NCBI GenBank assembly: GCA_017560085.1
Contig: JAFYPA010000090.1
Span: 1 to 32,261, forward strand
Direction of reading: 5' to 3'
Source of the DNA: Clostridia bacterium
Lineage (GTDB): Bacteria; Bacillota; Clostridia; Oscillospirales; CAG-382
Length of the DNA stretch: 32,261 nucleotides
In this document: positions 19,523 through 30,200 of the stretch, piece by piece
Numbering within the stretch: the first letter of the stretch is position 1
Layout of the letters: every line of letters starts with the position of its first letter
The notes under the pieces: model-generated
What the model was told of the DNA's origin: nothing
Database searches by the model: none
Seen by the model: only the letters and a program-made list of their open reading frames with translations
Program-made: the position numbers and the translations under genes

Positions 19523-21835
19523 ATGAACAGAAATCTTACCGCAAAGGTAAAAAAGTGCGCCTATGATATCGGTGCCGATCTCGTGGGTATTTCTCCCATT
19601 TCCAGATTCAAAAACGCACCCATTATGATGAGCCCTCAGGGAATTCTCCCCACGGCAAAGAGCGTTGTTGTTTGTGCCATTCACCACCTTGACGAGGCAA
19701 TCGAGCTCGGTGGCGAGGAGCATCCTCAGATAATCGGCCCGTACACCATTCAGTATGTTATGAATGTAAAGCTCGACTATATAGCCTTCAGAGTTGCAAG
19801 ATATCTCGACAGCCTTGGCTATGAGGCAGTGCCGATTGCGGCATCCAACATTTGGAGATATCGTCCCTTTGAAAGCCTTACCGCAACCTTCGCTCCCGAT
19901 ATTTCCCACATTTATGCGGCTACCTGCGCAGGTCTCGGTCAGCTCGGATGGCACGGGCTTACAATGTCTCCCGAATACGGCCCGAGAAATCGCTTCATCT
20001 CAATTATCACAAATGCTCCTCTTTGTGCTACTCCTATGTATGACGAGGAAAAGCTTTGTGATATGTGCGGTGAATGTATAAAGCACTGTCCCACGGACGC
20101 ATACCGCAAGGAATGTGACGGCGTAAAGACAATTGAAGTAGAGGATAAGGTATTCAAATTCGCAAACAAGAACCTCTGGCGTTGTGCGTGGGCGGAGCAT
20201 TTTGACCTCGACCTTGACCTTGAGATTCCCGATGTGGTTGACGAAAAGGTAATCCTTGAAAACATAGACAAGTATGGTATGAGAGGCGGCGAAATGGGCT
20301 GCTGTGTCAAGTACTGTCTTCCGAGGCGTATGAGAAGCGACGGAGGTGACCACACGGGTGCTCCCATGAGAAGAAAGCACAGCGTTGCGGACACATCCCT
20401 TCCCGTACACAGAAAGCTTTACGATGACGTAGTGGACTTCGTATGCCGTTATAACATCGACAATGTAGTATTCCTTGACACCAAGACAACAGAAGCACTC
20501 GGAGCGAAAAAGGCATACGAATATGCCGCAGGTGCTGTGGTTATGACCATCTCCTGCAAGAAATCCGCCGGGGCTCAGGGCGACAAGATAAACGCAAGAA
20601 ACGGCTACGGCAACGAAAGCTACGGAACAATCAGCGCAGAGCAGACAGCACTCGCTCATTTCTCGGGCTTCGCACGACTTGACGCCGCAAGAATCATTGA
20701 CGATTACGGCTACAAGACACTCAACAGTCCCGAGGTTGACACATCCGCATACCTCAAGGCGGCAGGAATTCAGCCAAAGGAGGACGAAATCACAATCACA
20801 GAGGTGCTTCTTACAAACGCCCCCTTCTCAAACTACGAATATTACGACCTCAACGAGCCCTGCGACAATCTCAAGCTTTCTCTCACGGAAAATCTCTGCA
20901 GTATTATGGACAGCGAGGGAAGCGAAACCTACGCCATTGTTCCCGCAGAGCGAATGGACAAGCTCTCAACAAAGCTCATCCCGATAAAGGGCGGAGAGGG
21001 CATAATAGATATGGCATCCAAGACACCCAGATTCCACATCTTCGAGCCCGATGTAAAGAGCTACACAAGAAAAATCTACAAGACATCCGACCATCTTGCA
21101 AATGCAAAGAATGTAATTATAATGGGCATTCACTATCCCGAAATCGTGCAGAAGATGACCATCAAGCCCCCCGCATTCGCTGTAGGTCCTTATATGTACT
21201 CCAAGTACGAAACGACATTTGAGCTTGCATACACCGCATTCAGAATTGAAAAGTATCTTCAGGGCAAGGGCTACAACGCTGTTGCTACATATAATCTTAC
21301 GGGCATCGGCGGTGATATGGGAACCCCCAGAGGACTTCTTCCCGATGCATTCTGTAATCAGCTTGAGGCTGCCCAAGCGGGACTCGGTGCGCTTACCGTC
21401 AACGGTATGTGCTACACGGGCGAGCACGGCTTCAGTCAGGACTTTATTGCAATCGTGACGGATGCTCCTCTTGATGAGGTAGTCAAGGCAAAGGGCACAG
21501 AGGCACAGAGCTGCTGTGATGGCTGTGATATATGTATCAAGTCCTGCCCTGCAAAGGCTCTGCGCGAAAAGAACGCGGTAAACATTGAGCTCGCAGGCGT
21601 TAAGTACAAGTGGATTCCCACCGACGGAAAGGCGTGCGACTGGTCAAAGAAATACGCACTTTGCGGAGAAGAGGGTCACAGATACACAGGCTCCGATTCA
21701 GACTTTGAGGTTCCCGAGAGCATCACGGAGGAAAACCTTGCGGAAACAATGAAGAAGGCGGACAGAATTCTTTCCTACCGCCCGACCACTGTTCACCGTT
21801 GCGTTATCGAATGTCCTCTTGTGCATAAGAAATAA
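19523..21835 (+). CDS. Multi-module Fe-S protein related to epoxyqueuosine reductase / reductive dehalogenase
   Basis: The 770-residue protein contains two complete modules. Module 1 (1 to about 290) has the ferredoxin motif CxxCxxCxxxCP (Cys179, 182, 185, 189) and later Cys261-x3-Cys265-Pro. Module 2 (about 500-770) has Cys665, 668, 671, 675 and Cys760-x3-Cys764-Pro. Each also has a matching cysteine before Trp (RCAW, ACDW), an AGLGxL turn, and an Ile/Val-Thr-(Asn/Asp)-Ala-Pro-Leu strand, as in QueG and reductive dehalogenase cores. Between them (about 296-445) lies a shortened copy with no cluster cysteines. There is no Tat or other export signal, so it is probably cytosolic. Family members use cobalamin and two 4Fe-4S clusters for reductive chemistry; the substrate here is unknown. 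AAAGGA lies 8-9 nt before the ATG. It is divergent from an AraC gene. Confidence 0.8.
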   Translation: MNRNLTAKVKKCAYDIGADLVGISPISRFKNAPIMMSPQGILPTAKSVVVCAIHHLDEAIELGGEEHPQIIGPYTIQYVMNVKLDYIAFRVARYLDSLGYEAVPIAASNIWRYRPFESLTATFAPDISHIYAATCAGLGQLGWHGLTMSPEYGPRNRFISIITNAPLCATPMYDEEKLCDMCGECIKHCPTDAYRKECDGVKTIEVEDKVFKFANKNLWRCAWAEHFDLDLDLEIPDVVDEKVILENIDKYGMRGGEMGCCVKYCLPRRMRSDGGDHTGAPMRRKHSVADTSLPVHRKLYDDVVDFVCRYNIDNVVFLDTKTTEALGAKKAYEYAAGAVVMTISCKKSAGAQGDKINARNGYGNESYGTISAEQTALAHFSGFARLDAARIIDDYGYKTLNSPEVDTSAYLKAAGIQPKEDEITITEVLLTNAPFSNYEYYDLNEPCDNLKLSLTENLCSIMDSEGSETYAIVPAERMDKLSTKLIPIKGGEGIIDMASKTPRFHIFEPDVKSYTRKIYKTSDHLANAKNVIIMGIHYPEIVQKMTIKPPAFAVGPYMYSKYETTFELAYTAFRIEKYLQGKGYNAVATYNLTGIGGDMGTPRGLLPDAFCNQLEAAQAGLGALTVNGMCYTGEHGFSQDFIAIVTDAPLDEVVKAKGTEAQSCCDGCDICIKSCPAKALREKNAVNIELAGVKYKWIPTDGKACDWSKKYALCGEEGHRYTGSDSDFEVPESITEENLAETMKKADRILSYRPTTVHRCVIECPLVHKK

Positions 21836-21854
21836 GAGTACAGTCAAAGAAAAA

Positions 21855-21886
21855 AGCTCCGTCTGCGGACGGAGCTTTTGTTTTGT
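21855..21886. terminator. Bidirectional terminator between the Fe-S gene and the Nudix gene
   Basis: AGCTCCGTC (21855-21863), loop TGCG, GACGGAGCT (21868-21876), with T tracts on both strands (TTTTGTTTTG on plus, TTTTTTC on minus). It shares its stem with the terminator at 18554. Confidence 0.85.
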
Positions 21887-21923
21887 TATGAAATACAGAC
21901 CGAAGTCCCATCCGTTATAACAA

Positions 21924-22310
21924 TTACGGAAGCACCTCGCGGATTTTCTCAAGTATCTCCACATCCGCAGGGCAGAATTCGTAATCGGGGATTTCGCTTC
22001 GGGTTATCCATCTGATGTCGGCGTGCTCGATTTTTCGGGGAATTCCCTCGGATATTTTCGCATTGAACACCGTCAGATGTATGGTGAGGTCGGGATATTC
22101 GTGCACGACATCCATAAAAACATCGCCCACGGACAGAGTAACGTCAAGCTCCTCACGGCATTCGCGTATAAGTGCCTGCTCCTTTGTCTCGCCCTTCTCA
22201 ACCTTTCCGCCGACAAATTCCCAGAGAAGACCTCTTGCCTTGTGGGCGGGACGCTGACATATCATAAATTTATCGGAATCTGTTATGAGGGCGGCTACTA
22301 CTTCTATCAT
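21924..22310 (-). CDS. Nudix hydrolase, MutT-like (8-oxo-dGTP diphosphatase type)
   Basis: The 128-residue protein carries a full Nudix box at about residues 34-56 (GGKVEKGE, then RECREELDV) that matches Gx5Ex7REUxEExGU with a single deviation: Asp replaces the last Gly. The start ICQRPAHKARGLLWEFVGG and the C-terminal WITRSEIPDYEFCPAD resemble MutT, which removes oxidised nucleotides such as 8-oxo-dGTP. The ATG overlaps the TGA of the rhodanese gene (ATGA, 22310-22307), so the two are translationally coupled. It is the last gene of the operon. A different Nudix substrate is possible. Confidence 0.9.
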   Translation of the reverse strand: MIEVVAALITDSDKFMICQRPAHKARGLLWEFVGGKVEKGETKEQALIRECREELDVTLSVGDVFMDVVHEYPDLTIHLTVFNAKISEGIPRKIEHADIRWITRSEIPDYEFCPADVEILEKIREVLP

Positions 22311-22720
22311 TTCACAGTCTCCCCATTCCAGTCAATAATCCCTCCGAACTCAACGATATTCGTATACCCGAGTCCGACGAGCTTCTGAGAAGCCTCCTTG
22401 CTTCTTCTTCCGCTTCGGCAGTATACCATAATCAGCTGATTCTTGTCGGGAAGAGAGGGAATCTCCTCCGTGCCGATGCTTTCGTTGGGGACATTTATCG
22501 CATTCGGAATGTGCCCCTCAGAGTATTCCTCCGCCGTGCGGACATCAAGAATTATGTAGTCCTTTTCCGTCTGCATCATCTCCATCGCCCGCTCGGATGT
22601 GACCTGACGGTATGTGTTTACCGTTTCCGCTTTGTCCCCCGATGGAGCTGTGGGTGATGAGGGGGTGCCGCAGCTTATCAGCATAAGGGCTGATACTAAT
22701 ATTGATATTATTGTTTTCAT
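22307..22720 (-). CDS. Rhodanese-like lipoprotein
   Basis: The 137-residue protein has a type II signal peptide with lipobox LISC (Cys17), a short Ser/Pro/Thr-rich linker, and a single rhodanese domain (about 38-137) with the landmarks YIILDVRTAEEYSEGHIPNA and active-site loop CRSGRRS (Cys101). It is probably anchored to the outer face of the membrane, where it may handle sulfane sulfur or bind a thiol partner. GGAGG precedes the ATG. It lies 29 nt after the amide hydrolase gene and overlaps the Nudix gene by 4 nt. Confidence 0.92.
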   Translation of the reverse strand: MKTIISILVSALMLISCGTPSSPTAPSGDKAETVNTYRQVTSERAMEMMQTEKDYIILDVRTAEEYSEGHIPNAINVPNESIGTEEIPSLPDKNQLIMVYCRSGRRSKEASQKLVGLGYTNIVEFGGIIDWNGETVK

Positions 22721-22749
22721 TTGTCCTCCGTGTAAATCAATAAGTATGC

Positions 22750-23967
22750 TTACTCAAAATCAAACCTGAACACCGCATCCTCATTATCAAACTCCTCGTT
22801 ACTTACCCATATAACACTCTTATCCGTAAGATTATAAAGCGCAGACCAGACCGTAATCGCAGAGTTTTCACCGTACCATATTCTTCCGCCCACTCTTCGC
22901 ATAAGCTTCAGAGCATTTTCCTCGGAAATGATGCCCTCGGTGTTTTTGCCGCTTCCGTTAATCCTCTTGCGGATGGTGGTGTATCTGTCAAGGCTCTTTA
23001 CATCGTCGCCCTCAAGGTAGTAGCCGGGGTATGCGATGAAGTTTGTTACATACTGGAATTCGTCTGCCGCTTCCATTTCGCCGAGAGCCGCATCGTCGTC
23101 GTTGTAGATTACCTTCAGCTCTCGCTTTGTGCCGTCTGTGTCCAGTGTGTCCGTGGCGTTTACCCATTCGAGAATTGCGGATTTGCCCGTGCTGTCGGCA
23201 ACTATGTAGTGGAAGGACGAGCCTGCGCTGTCGTGAAGGTCGTATTTTTCCACAAGTGCGACCGCCTCCTCAACGCTTCCCGCACAGTCGAGAATCATTC
23301 TTATCATAGTGGAGGAGGTAATGTCGGGCTTGTCCGTATTCTGATTTGTGGAAATGCAATCGTTACCGGGTCCCTGATATGAAACAAGAATTCCGCAGGC
23401 AACACCCGCCTCGTTTATGCCGTCCACGGGAACATAGGGGGCGGCAAGACAGATGAGCTTCTGCTTTATGTTATCGGTGTCGACACCGCCCTTGAGCCCC
23501 AGAAACTTAAGATCAACGCTTGAAATTGAAGCATATCTTCCTTTACCCGGATTTGTGCGTACAATCATTCCGGGTGTGGTTGTAAAATCGTAGTTTCTCG
23601 CGAAATACTTGTCACCGTCCTCGCCCGTGCAGGTGAATGCGGAGCAGCCGAATTTTGCAGGCTCGATTTTTATCGGCAGAAGTCCCTTTGTGAGCTTGTC
23701 CGTAACGAATTTTATAAGCTCGTCGTCGGATGATGCACCGCCCTGCTCAAGGAAATCATCGAAATAGTAGCCACCGCTGACCTCCATATAGTAGACGGGC
23801 GCGCTTCTGTTTTTCTCGTTTTTGTCTATAAGCATTTCTATCGATGCCACGGAGGAAATCTCGTGGCGGAACACGGCAAGAAAGACGATGCACGCCGTAA
23901 GAGCAAGCGTGAGTATGCCTCCTGTTGCCATCAGAAGAATTTTTGCGATTATTTTAAGTGCTTTCAT
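22750..23967 (-). CDS. Membrane-anchored linear amide C-N hydrolase (Ntn, choloylglycine hydrolase/acid ceramidase-like)
   Basis: The 405-residue protein begins with a hydrophobic segment (about 6-34) that acts as membrane anchor or signal. After a prodomain-like region of about 70 residues comes FGCSAFTC, with Cys108 as the likely nucleophile, followed by DKYFARNYDF. In the Ntn superfamily this cysteine becomes the N-terminus by autocleavage, exposing it for attack on an amide bond. NEAGVACGILVSYQGPG and SFHYIVADSTGKSAILEW are further family landmarks. Relatives include bile salt hydrolases, penicillin V acylases and N-acyl ethanolamine amidases. The substrate cannot be fixed from sequence, and bile salts should not be assumed. 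First gene of a three-gene operon. A relic of a second copy lies at 7601-7699. Confidence 0.85.
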   Translation of the reverse strand: MKALKIIAKILLMATGGILTLALTACIVFLAVFRHEISSVASIEMLIDKNEKNRSAPVYYMEVSGGYYFDDFLEQGGASSDDELIKFVTDKLTKGLLPIKIEPAKFGCSAFTCTGEDGDKYFARNYDFTTTPGMIVRTNPGKGRYASISSVDLKFLGLKGGVDTDNIKQKLICLAAPYVPVDGINEAGVACGILVSYQGPGNDCISTNQNTDKPDITSSTMIRMILDCAGSVEEAVALVEKYDLHDSAGSSFHYIVADSTGKSAILEWVNATDTLDTDGTKRELKVIYNDDDAALGEMEAADEFQYVTNFIAYPGYYLEGDDVKSLDRYTTIRKRINGSGKNTEGIISEENALKLMRRVGGRIWYGENSAITVWSALYNLTDKSVIWVSNEEFDNEDAVFRFDFE

Positions 23968-23999
23968 ATTTACCTCTGCAATTCTGTTTTTATGTGTTT

Positions 24000-24028
24000 A
24001 TTTTAACTTATTCGGAGGGAAAAGTCAA
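24000..24028 (-). promoter_or_regulatory. Promoter of the hydrolase-rhodanese-Nudix operon
   Basis: On the minus strand TTGACT (plus 24023-24028) and TAAAAT (plus 24000-24005) are 17 bp apart. AGAGGT precedes the ATG at 23967. Confidence 0.7.
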
Positions 24029-24119
24029 GGCATACTTCAAAAAAAGAGGCAAAGCAGACTACGCCCTTGCGGTGGCGGAAAATAATTTGTTTTTCCAACC
24101 CGATTTCCCCGTTTTTCTA

Positions 24120-24148
24120 TTGACAACGGAGTTTTGAATGTGTATACT
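24120..24148 (+). promoter_or_regulatory. Promoter of the third giant secreted protein
   Basis: TTGACA (24120-24125), a 17-bp spacer and TATACT (24143-24148) give a near-consensus promoter. Transcription would start near 24155, which rules out translation starts further upstream and supports the ATG at 24221. The ribosome site before that ATG is weak (GGAAAGG, 11 nt away). Confidence 0.75.
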
Positions 24149-24220
24149 ACAAATATATTAAATATTTCGGCAGGGAAGCCATCGGAAGGTGCATTCCTTG
24201 CGGGAAAGGCTGGTAATATT

Positions 24221-27200
24221 ATGAAAAAACGAATCTTGTCTGCGGTTCTTTCCGTACTGATGATTCTCGGCACACAGATGTCATTCGTATATGCGGATGA
24301 TACCGTGGCAGAGCTCGGTGCGGAATTTACACAGAATGTCCTTTCTGCAAAGGGCGGAAATCTTGCGCTGGAGCGTAAAAACTACAGCCAAAGAACAGGC
24401 GATTGGGACTCTGAGGCGGAAGTATACTTTGAACGGTATATTTCAACAACAACCAATTCCTCCGACAATCAGGATTCGGGTACAGGCTCGAATGCCTTTT
24501 ACATCGGACATTGGAGCATAGGCGTGATTCCCGTAAAGGACATAGAAGGCGGAATTTACATCGGCGTATATGCTAAAACAAACTCCGCATCAAAGCCGTC
24601 CTATTCTCCCATGAAGCTCAAGGATGCGAGCGGTGCGACAGTAAACGGTAATTTTGAGGGCTTTGCTGAAAAAGCGTTTGCGGGAAGCGGAGAATGGGAA
24701 TTCAATAAGATTCCGATTTCCTTCTCGGATGCTGTTGCAACCTTTGAACACGGTCAGCTTCGTTTAGGCACTGCAAAGGACTGCTATTTTGACCTTGCGG
24801 CGTGGGGTATATTTGCTTCCTCCGTAAGTGATGACGATGCAAAGGCGGCTCTTATTTCCGCATCAAAGGCAACGGATTCGGAGGTAAACACGGTTACTAT
24901 CCTTGACAGAAACGAGAATGTGGCTTCCGTTGTAAATCTTCTCAAGAACAAGAGCACGACGCTTCCGAGCTTCGAGAATACAGCGACATCCGCCTTCAAG
25001 GGCTGGACAAGCACAAAGGGCTCTTATGCCGTAATTGCCGAGGGCGGTGCAAGCTATACTCCCACGGCAGACGTTACTCTTTATCCCGTGTGGGTAGATT
25101 ATGTGCGCTTTGTCGATGAAACAGCATCTGCAAACGGTAACGGCTATACTCCCGATTCACCCTATAATAAGTTCGCTTCGGCGGCAACAGACCTTGCTCT
25201 CACGGGCGGTACAATCGTTATTATGGGCACAATGGACATTACCGACGAGGTAACGGCAGAGGTCGAGGATGTGACCGCACTTTCCTCTCCGAGTAATACG
25301 GGCGACCTTGTAATCACATCCGTTTACGGCGGTGTTGACTACCGTACATACGGCGCAAAGCTCAAGATTGCGGGTACTCAGTTCGGTTATGTTGAAAATC
25401 CGGGTAAGATTACTTTTACCGGTCTTGATATCATTTCCACAAGCTGGAACAACTGGAACTTCAACGGTCACGATGCGGAAATCACCGAAAGCTGTACCGT
25501 AAAGACAGCGGATGGCGGTAATCTTTCCAACATCCAGATTCTTATGTTTCAGGGCGGTGAGGGTCTTAACAAGACATACGATTATAAAAAGCACAAGACC
25601 TTTACCATCGGAAATGAAAATAACATATCGGTTATTTTAGGTACCCGTTCCGAAACCACAATGGGAAGTGCCGATGTAATAATCAACGGCAAGCTCTCAA
25701 ATGTTATAGTTTCCAACAACACCTACGAAAAAACAGACTGGCTTGATACCTCTCCGAGATTCGGTCAGCTGACTGTTGACGGCGACGTAAGAATCACAGT
25801 CAACGGCTCTCTTACAAGCAAAATCTATGCAAAGCTGCATTACCTCACAGCGGACACCTACGACTACGGTCTTAAAAAGATTGTCGGAAGCCTCGGTGTT
25901 ATCATTGCTGACGGTGCTACCTACAGGGCAACGATAGACGATATCGTAAAGGAAAGAACAGAGGGCATCTGGTTCACACTTGCCGCCGCAAAGAACACAA
26001 CACTCTCCTACGGTGAGGGCGCAAGAAATGTTGTTCTCACACTCGGCGACGGTCTCGACTACAACTTTGCAAATCTTAAAAACAGCGATACAAACAAGAC
26101 CTACGCCTTCTTTATAGATGACGGTGAGGCAGAAATCTACATTCCCGAAAGCGGTAGCTACACAATCACCCTTTCAAAGAACGAAAGCAAGACGGTAACT
26201 CTTGTTGACAAGGTTGCAGGTACATCTCCCGAACCTCTCACAACAATTTCGGTTCTTACAGTAACACTTCCCGCACTTTCCAACACCGAAACACACAAGT
26301 TTATGGGCTGGACGGATGTCGAGGACGGCACAGAGGCGAAATATGCGGGCGAATCCTCCTACAAGGTAACGGATGATATTACTCTTTACGCCGTATGGAC
26401 AGAGGCTGAAACCTACACCGTAACCTTTATGGCGGACGGCAAGGAGTTCGACTCCTTTACGGGCATCGAGGGTAAGGCGGTAGTATATCCCACAGCATAT
26501 CCCGAAAAGAACGGCTACTATTTCAAGAAGTGGGATAAGACAATCGAAACAATCGGTACGGAGGACATTACCGTAAACGCAGTATTCGTAAGCGTTGACG
26601 AGGTAGGATATATTTACTATCTCACAGACGATGCCGAGGACGGCGGTAACGGCTCATACAATGCTCCCTTCAACAGCCTCAAGGCGGCCTGCGAGGCGCT
26701 CAATAAGACGGGCGGTACGGTAGTTCTTACGGGTAAGACATATACCGAATATCAGCCTAAGCTCATAGGTACAAAGGATGTTGTGTTCACGGCACTTGAC
26801 CCCGTTACGGGCGTTGATTACTCGGGTGGATTCGTTGACGGTGAATATGTCGGTGCACACTTCCTTCTTATAAACAAATCAACGGGCAACGGCACGGGCA
26901 CATTCTGGGGTGGTGCTAATTATCAGACGGGCAAAATCACGGTAAGAGACATTGATTTTGTAAATAACGGCACGGCACAGCATTGGACCTTTGACGGACA
27001 TCCCTTCGAAATCGGTGAGAATGTTGCCGTATACAACGGAACAAACGGCAAAGAATCCTACTTCTTCTTCGGCGGTACAAGCGGAGACAACGGTGCGATT
27101 CCTCACGCCGTTAAGGGTGTATTCCGTTCACCCACTTCCTCCGCAAGAAACTGGCTTGCAAGAGCGGGCACAACGGCAATTACCGTTGATTCGGCGGACT

Positions 27201-30200
27201 ACGACTTCTATGAGAAGGGCGTTCTCAATCTCTGTAACGACAATGCTACCACGGGCGTTACAATAAACGGTCCCATCAGAGTCACACTTTACGAAAACGC
27301 ATCCGATACACGACTTTTCTTCGGAAGAACAAATACAATTTTCGGCACAAAGACATACGCCTCCGTAATTCTCAACGACGGCACAACCGTTAAGAACGAG
27401 ATGGAAACAACCGAGGGCGTAACGGGACTTATCGGCAAGGTTTACACAATCAAGTCCCCCGTGGGCGGTACTGTTACTCACACGGAAACAAGAGGCAAGT
27501 ACAATGTCGAGTCCGATACCTACAACTATGCCGAGCTTGTAAATAAGGACGGCGAAACGGTTGACGAGGCAATAATTGTCGGCGGAGGACTTCTCTCTGC
27601 TCCCGACTACGGTGAATACTCTGTTGTATACTCCACAAAGAGCGTATACAGCGCACAGTATGTAACATCCCCCTACGACGAGCTCTGCCCCGATTCATAT
27701 GCCGTAACAAGCGATATGACGGATAAGCACACAATCACACTTCCCACACTTAAAAATCAGGAAGCCCATCGCTTTATGGGCTGGGCAACCGCAGAGGATG
27801 CCGACACAGCCGAATATGCGGGCGGTGCATCCTATACCCTTGGCGGTGCGGTAACCTTCTACGCAGTATGGGAGGCACTTCCCACAGCAACGGTAACCTT
27901 CAAGAACGACAACGGTGAGGTTATCCACACCGTAACGAACTTCGTGGGTGCTCCCATCACATTCCCCGAGAATAATCCCTTCAGATACGGCGAAAAGCTT
28001 CTCGGCTATGCATACGAGGGAACAACAGACATACTCTCCGCAGATGCGGTGCTTCCCGAAAGCAATAAGACTGCACTTCCCGTTTGGGGTGCTGTTCCTG
28101 CAGGTGAGGTAAGACTTTACGTAAACTCCGTAAGCGGTAACGACAGCAATTCGGGTCTTTCTCCCGATGCTCCTCTTGCGACAATTGCAAAGGCGGTTTC
28201 CACTATTGCAAAGGACGGCGGTTATATCATCCTCACGGGCGGTACAATCACTCTCACGGGCGGATGGAACAATAAGGGAGACATCACACTCACATCCTAC
28301 GATGCTCTTTCGGACATAAGCTACAAGGCAACAACCCTTGCAAGCGACAAGCTTTCCTTTGTTGACGGTGCAGTTGTTCTTTACAGCCCCACAATGTTCG
28401 GTATGACCGTAATGGACGGTAAGATTACCATCGAAAACATCGCAATGCTCAACAGAGCAAGCTATCAGTTCCTCAACTTCAACGGACACCCCTATGAAAT
28501 CGGAGAGGGCATCTCCGTTTACCTTCAGGCAAATGAGGAATCCGCAATTTCCCGTGGTGTTCTCTACATAAGATCACTTGGTGAATCAAACTCCATAAAT
28601 ACTCTTGACGACGGTATCACATTTACGGTTAATACAGTAGACGCATCCAATGTTGTTCTCAATATCCTCGGTAAGGCAAACAACACAATTCCCGGTGTAA
28701 ATCTTACCGTAAACACAAAGTACACGGGCGACCTTAAGTTCGGTAACGACTCGGGCGGCGGCAAGGCAACAGTTGTCGGTGACTCAAGATTTACCTTCAA
28801 CGCAGGTCTTACAAAGGCTATGACCTTCCAGAGCGCATACACAAACCCCATCGAGGGCAATGTTTACGCACTCTTCAACAACGGCTCTGCGGCAAACCTT
28901 TCCGCACTTGTATTCGCACAAGGGTACGGACTTTATACCGTCCGCTCAGGCGACAAGGCAACTCTCGCACACGGCAAGGAGGCAGGCACCTTCGAGCTTA
29001 CACTCGGTGACGGCTACAGCTACAGATTCGCAAAGCTTCTCAATACCGACGGCGTTATTGTTGACTATGTTGAAATCAAGGACGGCAAGGCGCTTCTCAC
29101 ACTTCCCGCAAGCGGTGATTACTCCGTTGACTATACCGATGTTTCCTGCCACAGAATTTCCTTTGTAACGGGTGACGAAAATATAGTAATCGGCAATATG
29201 TGGTGCGAGGACAACACGGATGTTGAAATCCCCAACGACCTTTACCGCTACAGCTACATCTTCGGCGGCTGGACAGACGGCACAAAGACATATACAGACG
29301 GAATCATAGCAATGCCCGAGGAGAACATCACTCTTACGGCAATCTGGACAGAGGCTCCCGAATATACGGTAAGCTTTGACGCAAACGGCTCGGATATAGA
29401 AGCTCCCGCATCTGTCACGGACTACGAAAACGAAAAGCTTGTTCTTGAAAACAAGAAGTCCGACACGGTAACCTTCCTCGGCTGGAGCGAAAATCCTGAT
29501 GCGACAATCGGTGTTCTCAATCACGTTATCACAAAGGACACAACACTCTACGCAATAACAACGGCAGAGCCCGTATACATCATCGACTCCCACTACAGAG
29601 GCGACCCCGAGGACTACACAGGCGACAGATGTCAGTTCAGACGTTATGTTATTGATGTATACCTTGAAAACGCAGTGGCAAGCTCGGGCGTGTTCAAGCT
29701 CAATACGGACAACGGCTTCCTTTACTACCTCGGTCATGTACCCGTTGCGGGCATCGAGGCTACCGTTACAAGAACGGGCTCAAGCGGTACTGTTTCGGGA
29801 TATCCCGGACTTCAGTACTCCACAACAAAGACAATTGAATTCAGCTGGACAAGCGAAGCACCCATTGACACCCTCGGCGGCAGAAGAAGAATTGCCCGCA
29901 TAATGATGTACTACAGCTCCTGGGGTATGGGCTATGACGAGGTTGAAAAGCGTACAACCGACGAGGTGGTTTCTCCCTTTGCGGGCTTTACGGCAAAGGC
30001 TGACGACAAGACCGCTCTCGTAAGTGCAAACTTCTATAAGGGCATAAAGGACGAGGAGGTAAGCGTTGTCGGTAAGGTAACCCTCGAGGGCAGAGAAAGC
30101 GGCTGCGGTGCGGCTTATGACCTTGCAAAGCTTTATATTCTCGACAGCGCGGGCGATGCGGTTGACTACATTGTCCTTGAAAACGAGGAAACAACCTCAA

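Noticed and set aside
22750..23967. Assignment as bile salt hydrolase
   Set aside because: The nucleophile motif fits the wider linear amide hydrolase group, but a membrane anchor and a 108-residue leader are not typical of bile salt hydrolases, and no substrate-specific residue could be verified.
24134..24220. Upstream TTG start for the third giant protein
   Set aside because: It lies inside the TTGACA-17-TATACT promoter, before the predicted transcription start, and the signal peptide begins at the ATG at 24221.
27695..28489. 264-residue Cys/Val-rich antisense frame within the third giant gene
   Set aside because: Same compositional effect as other antisense frames. No ribosome site or domain is seen.
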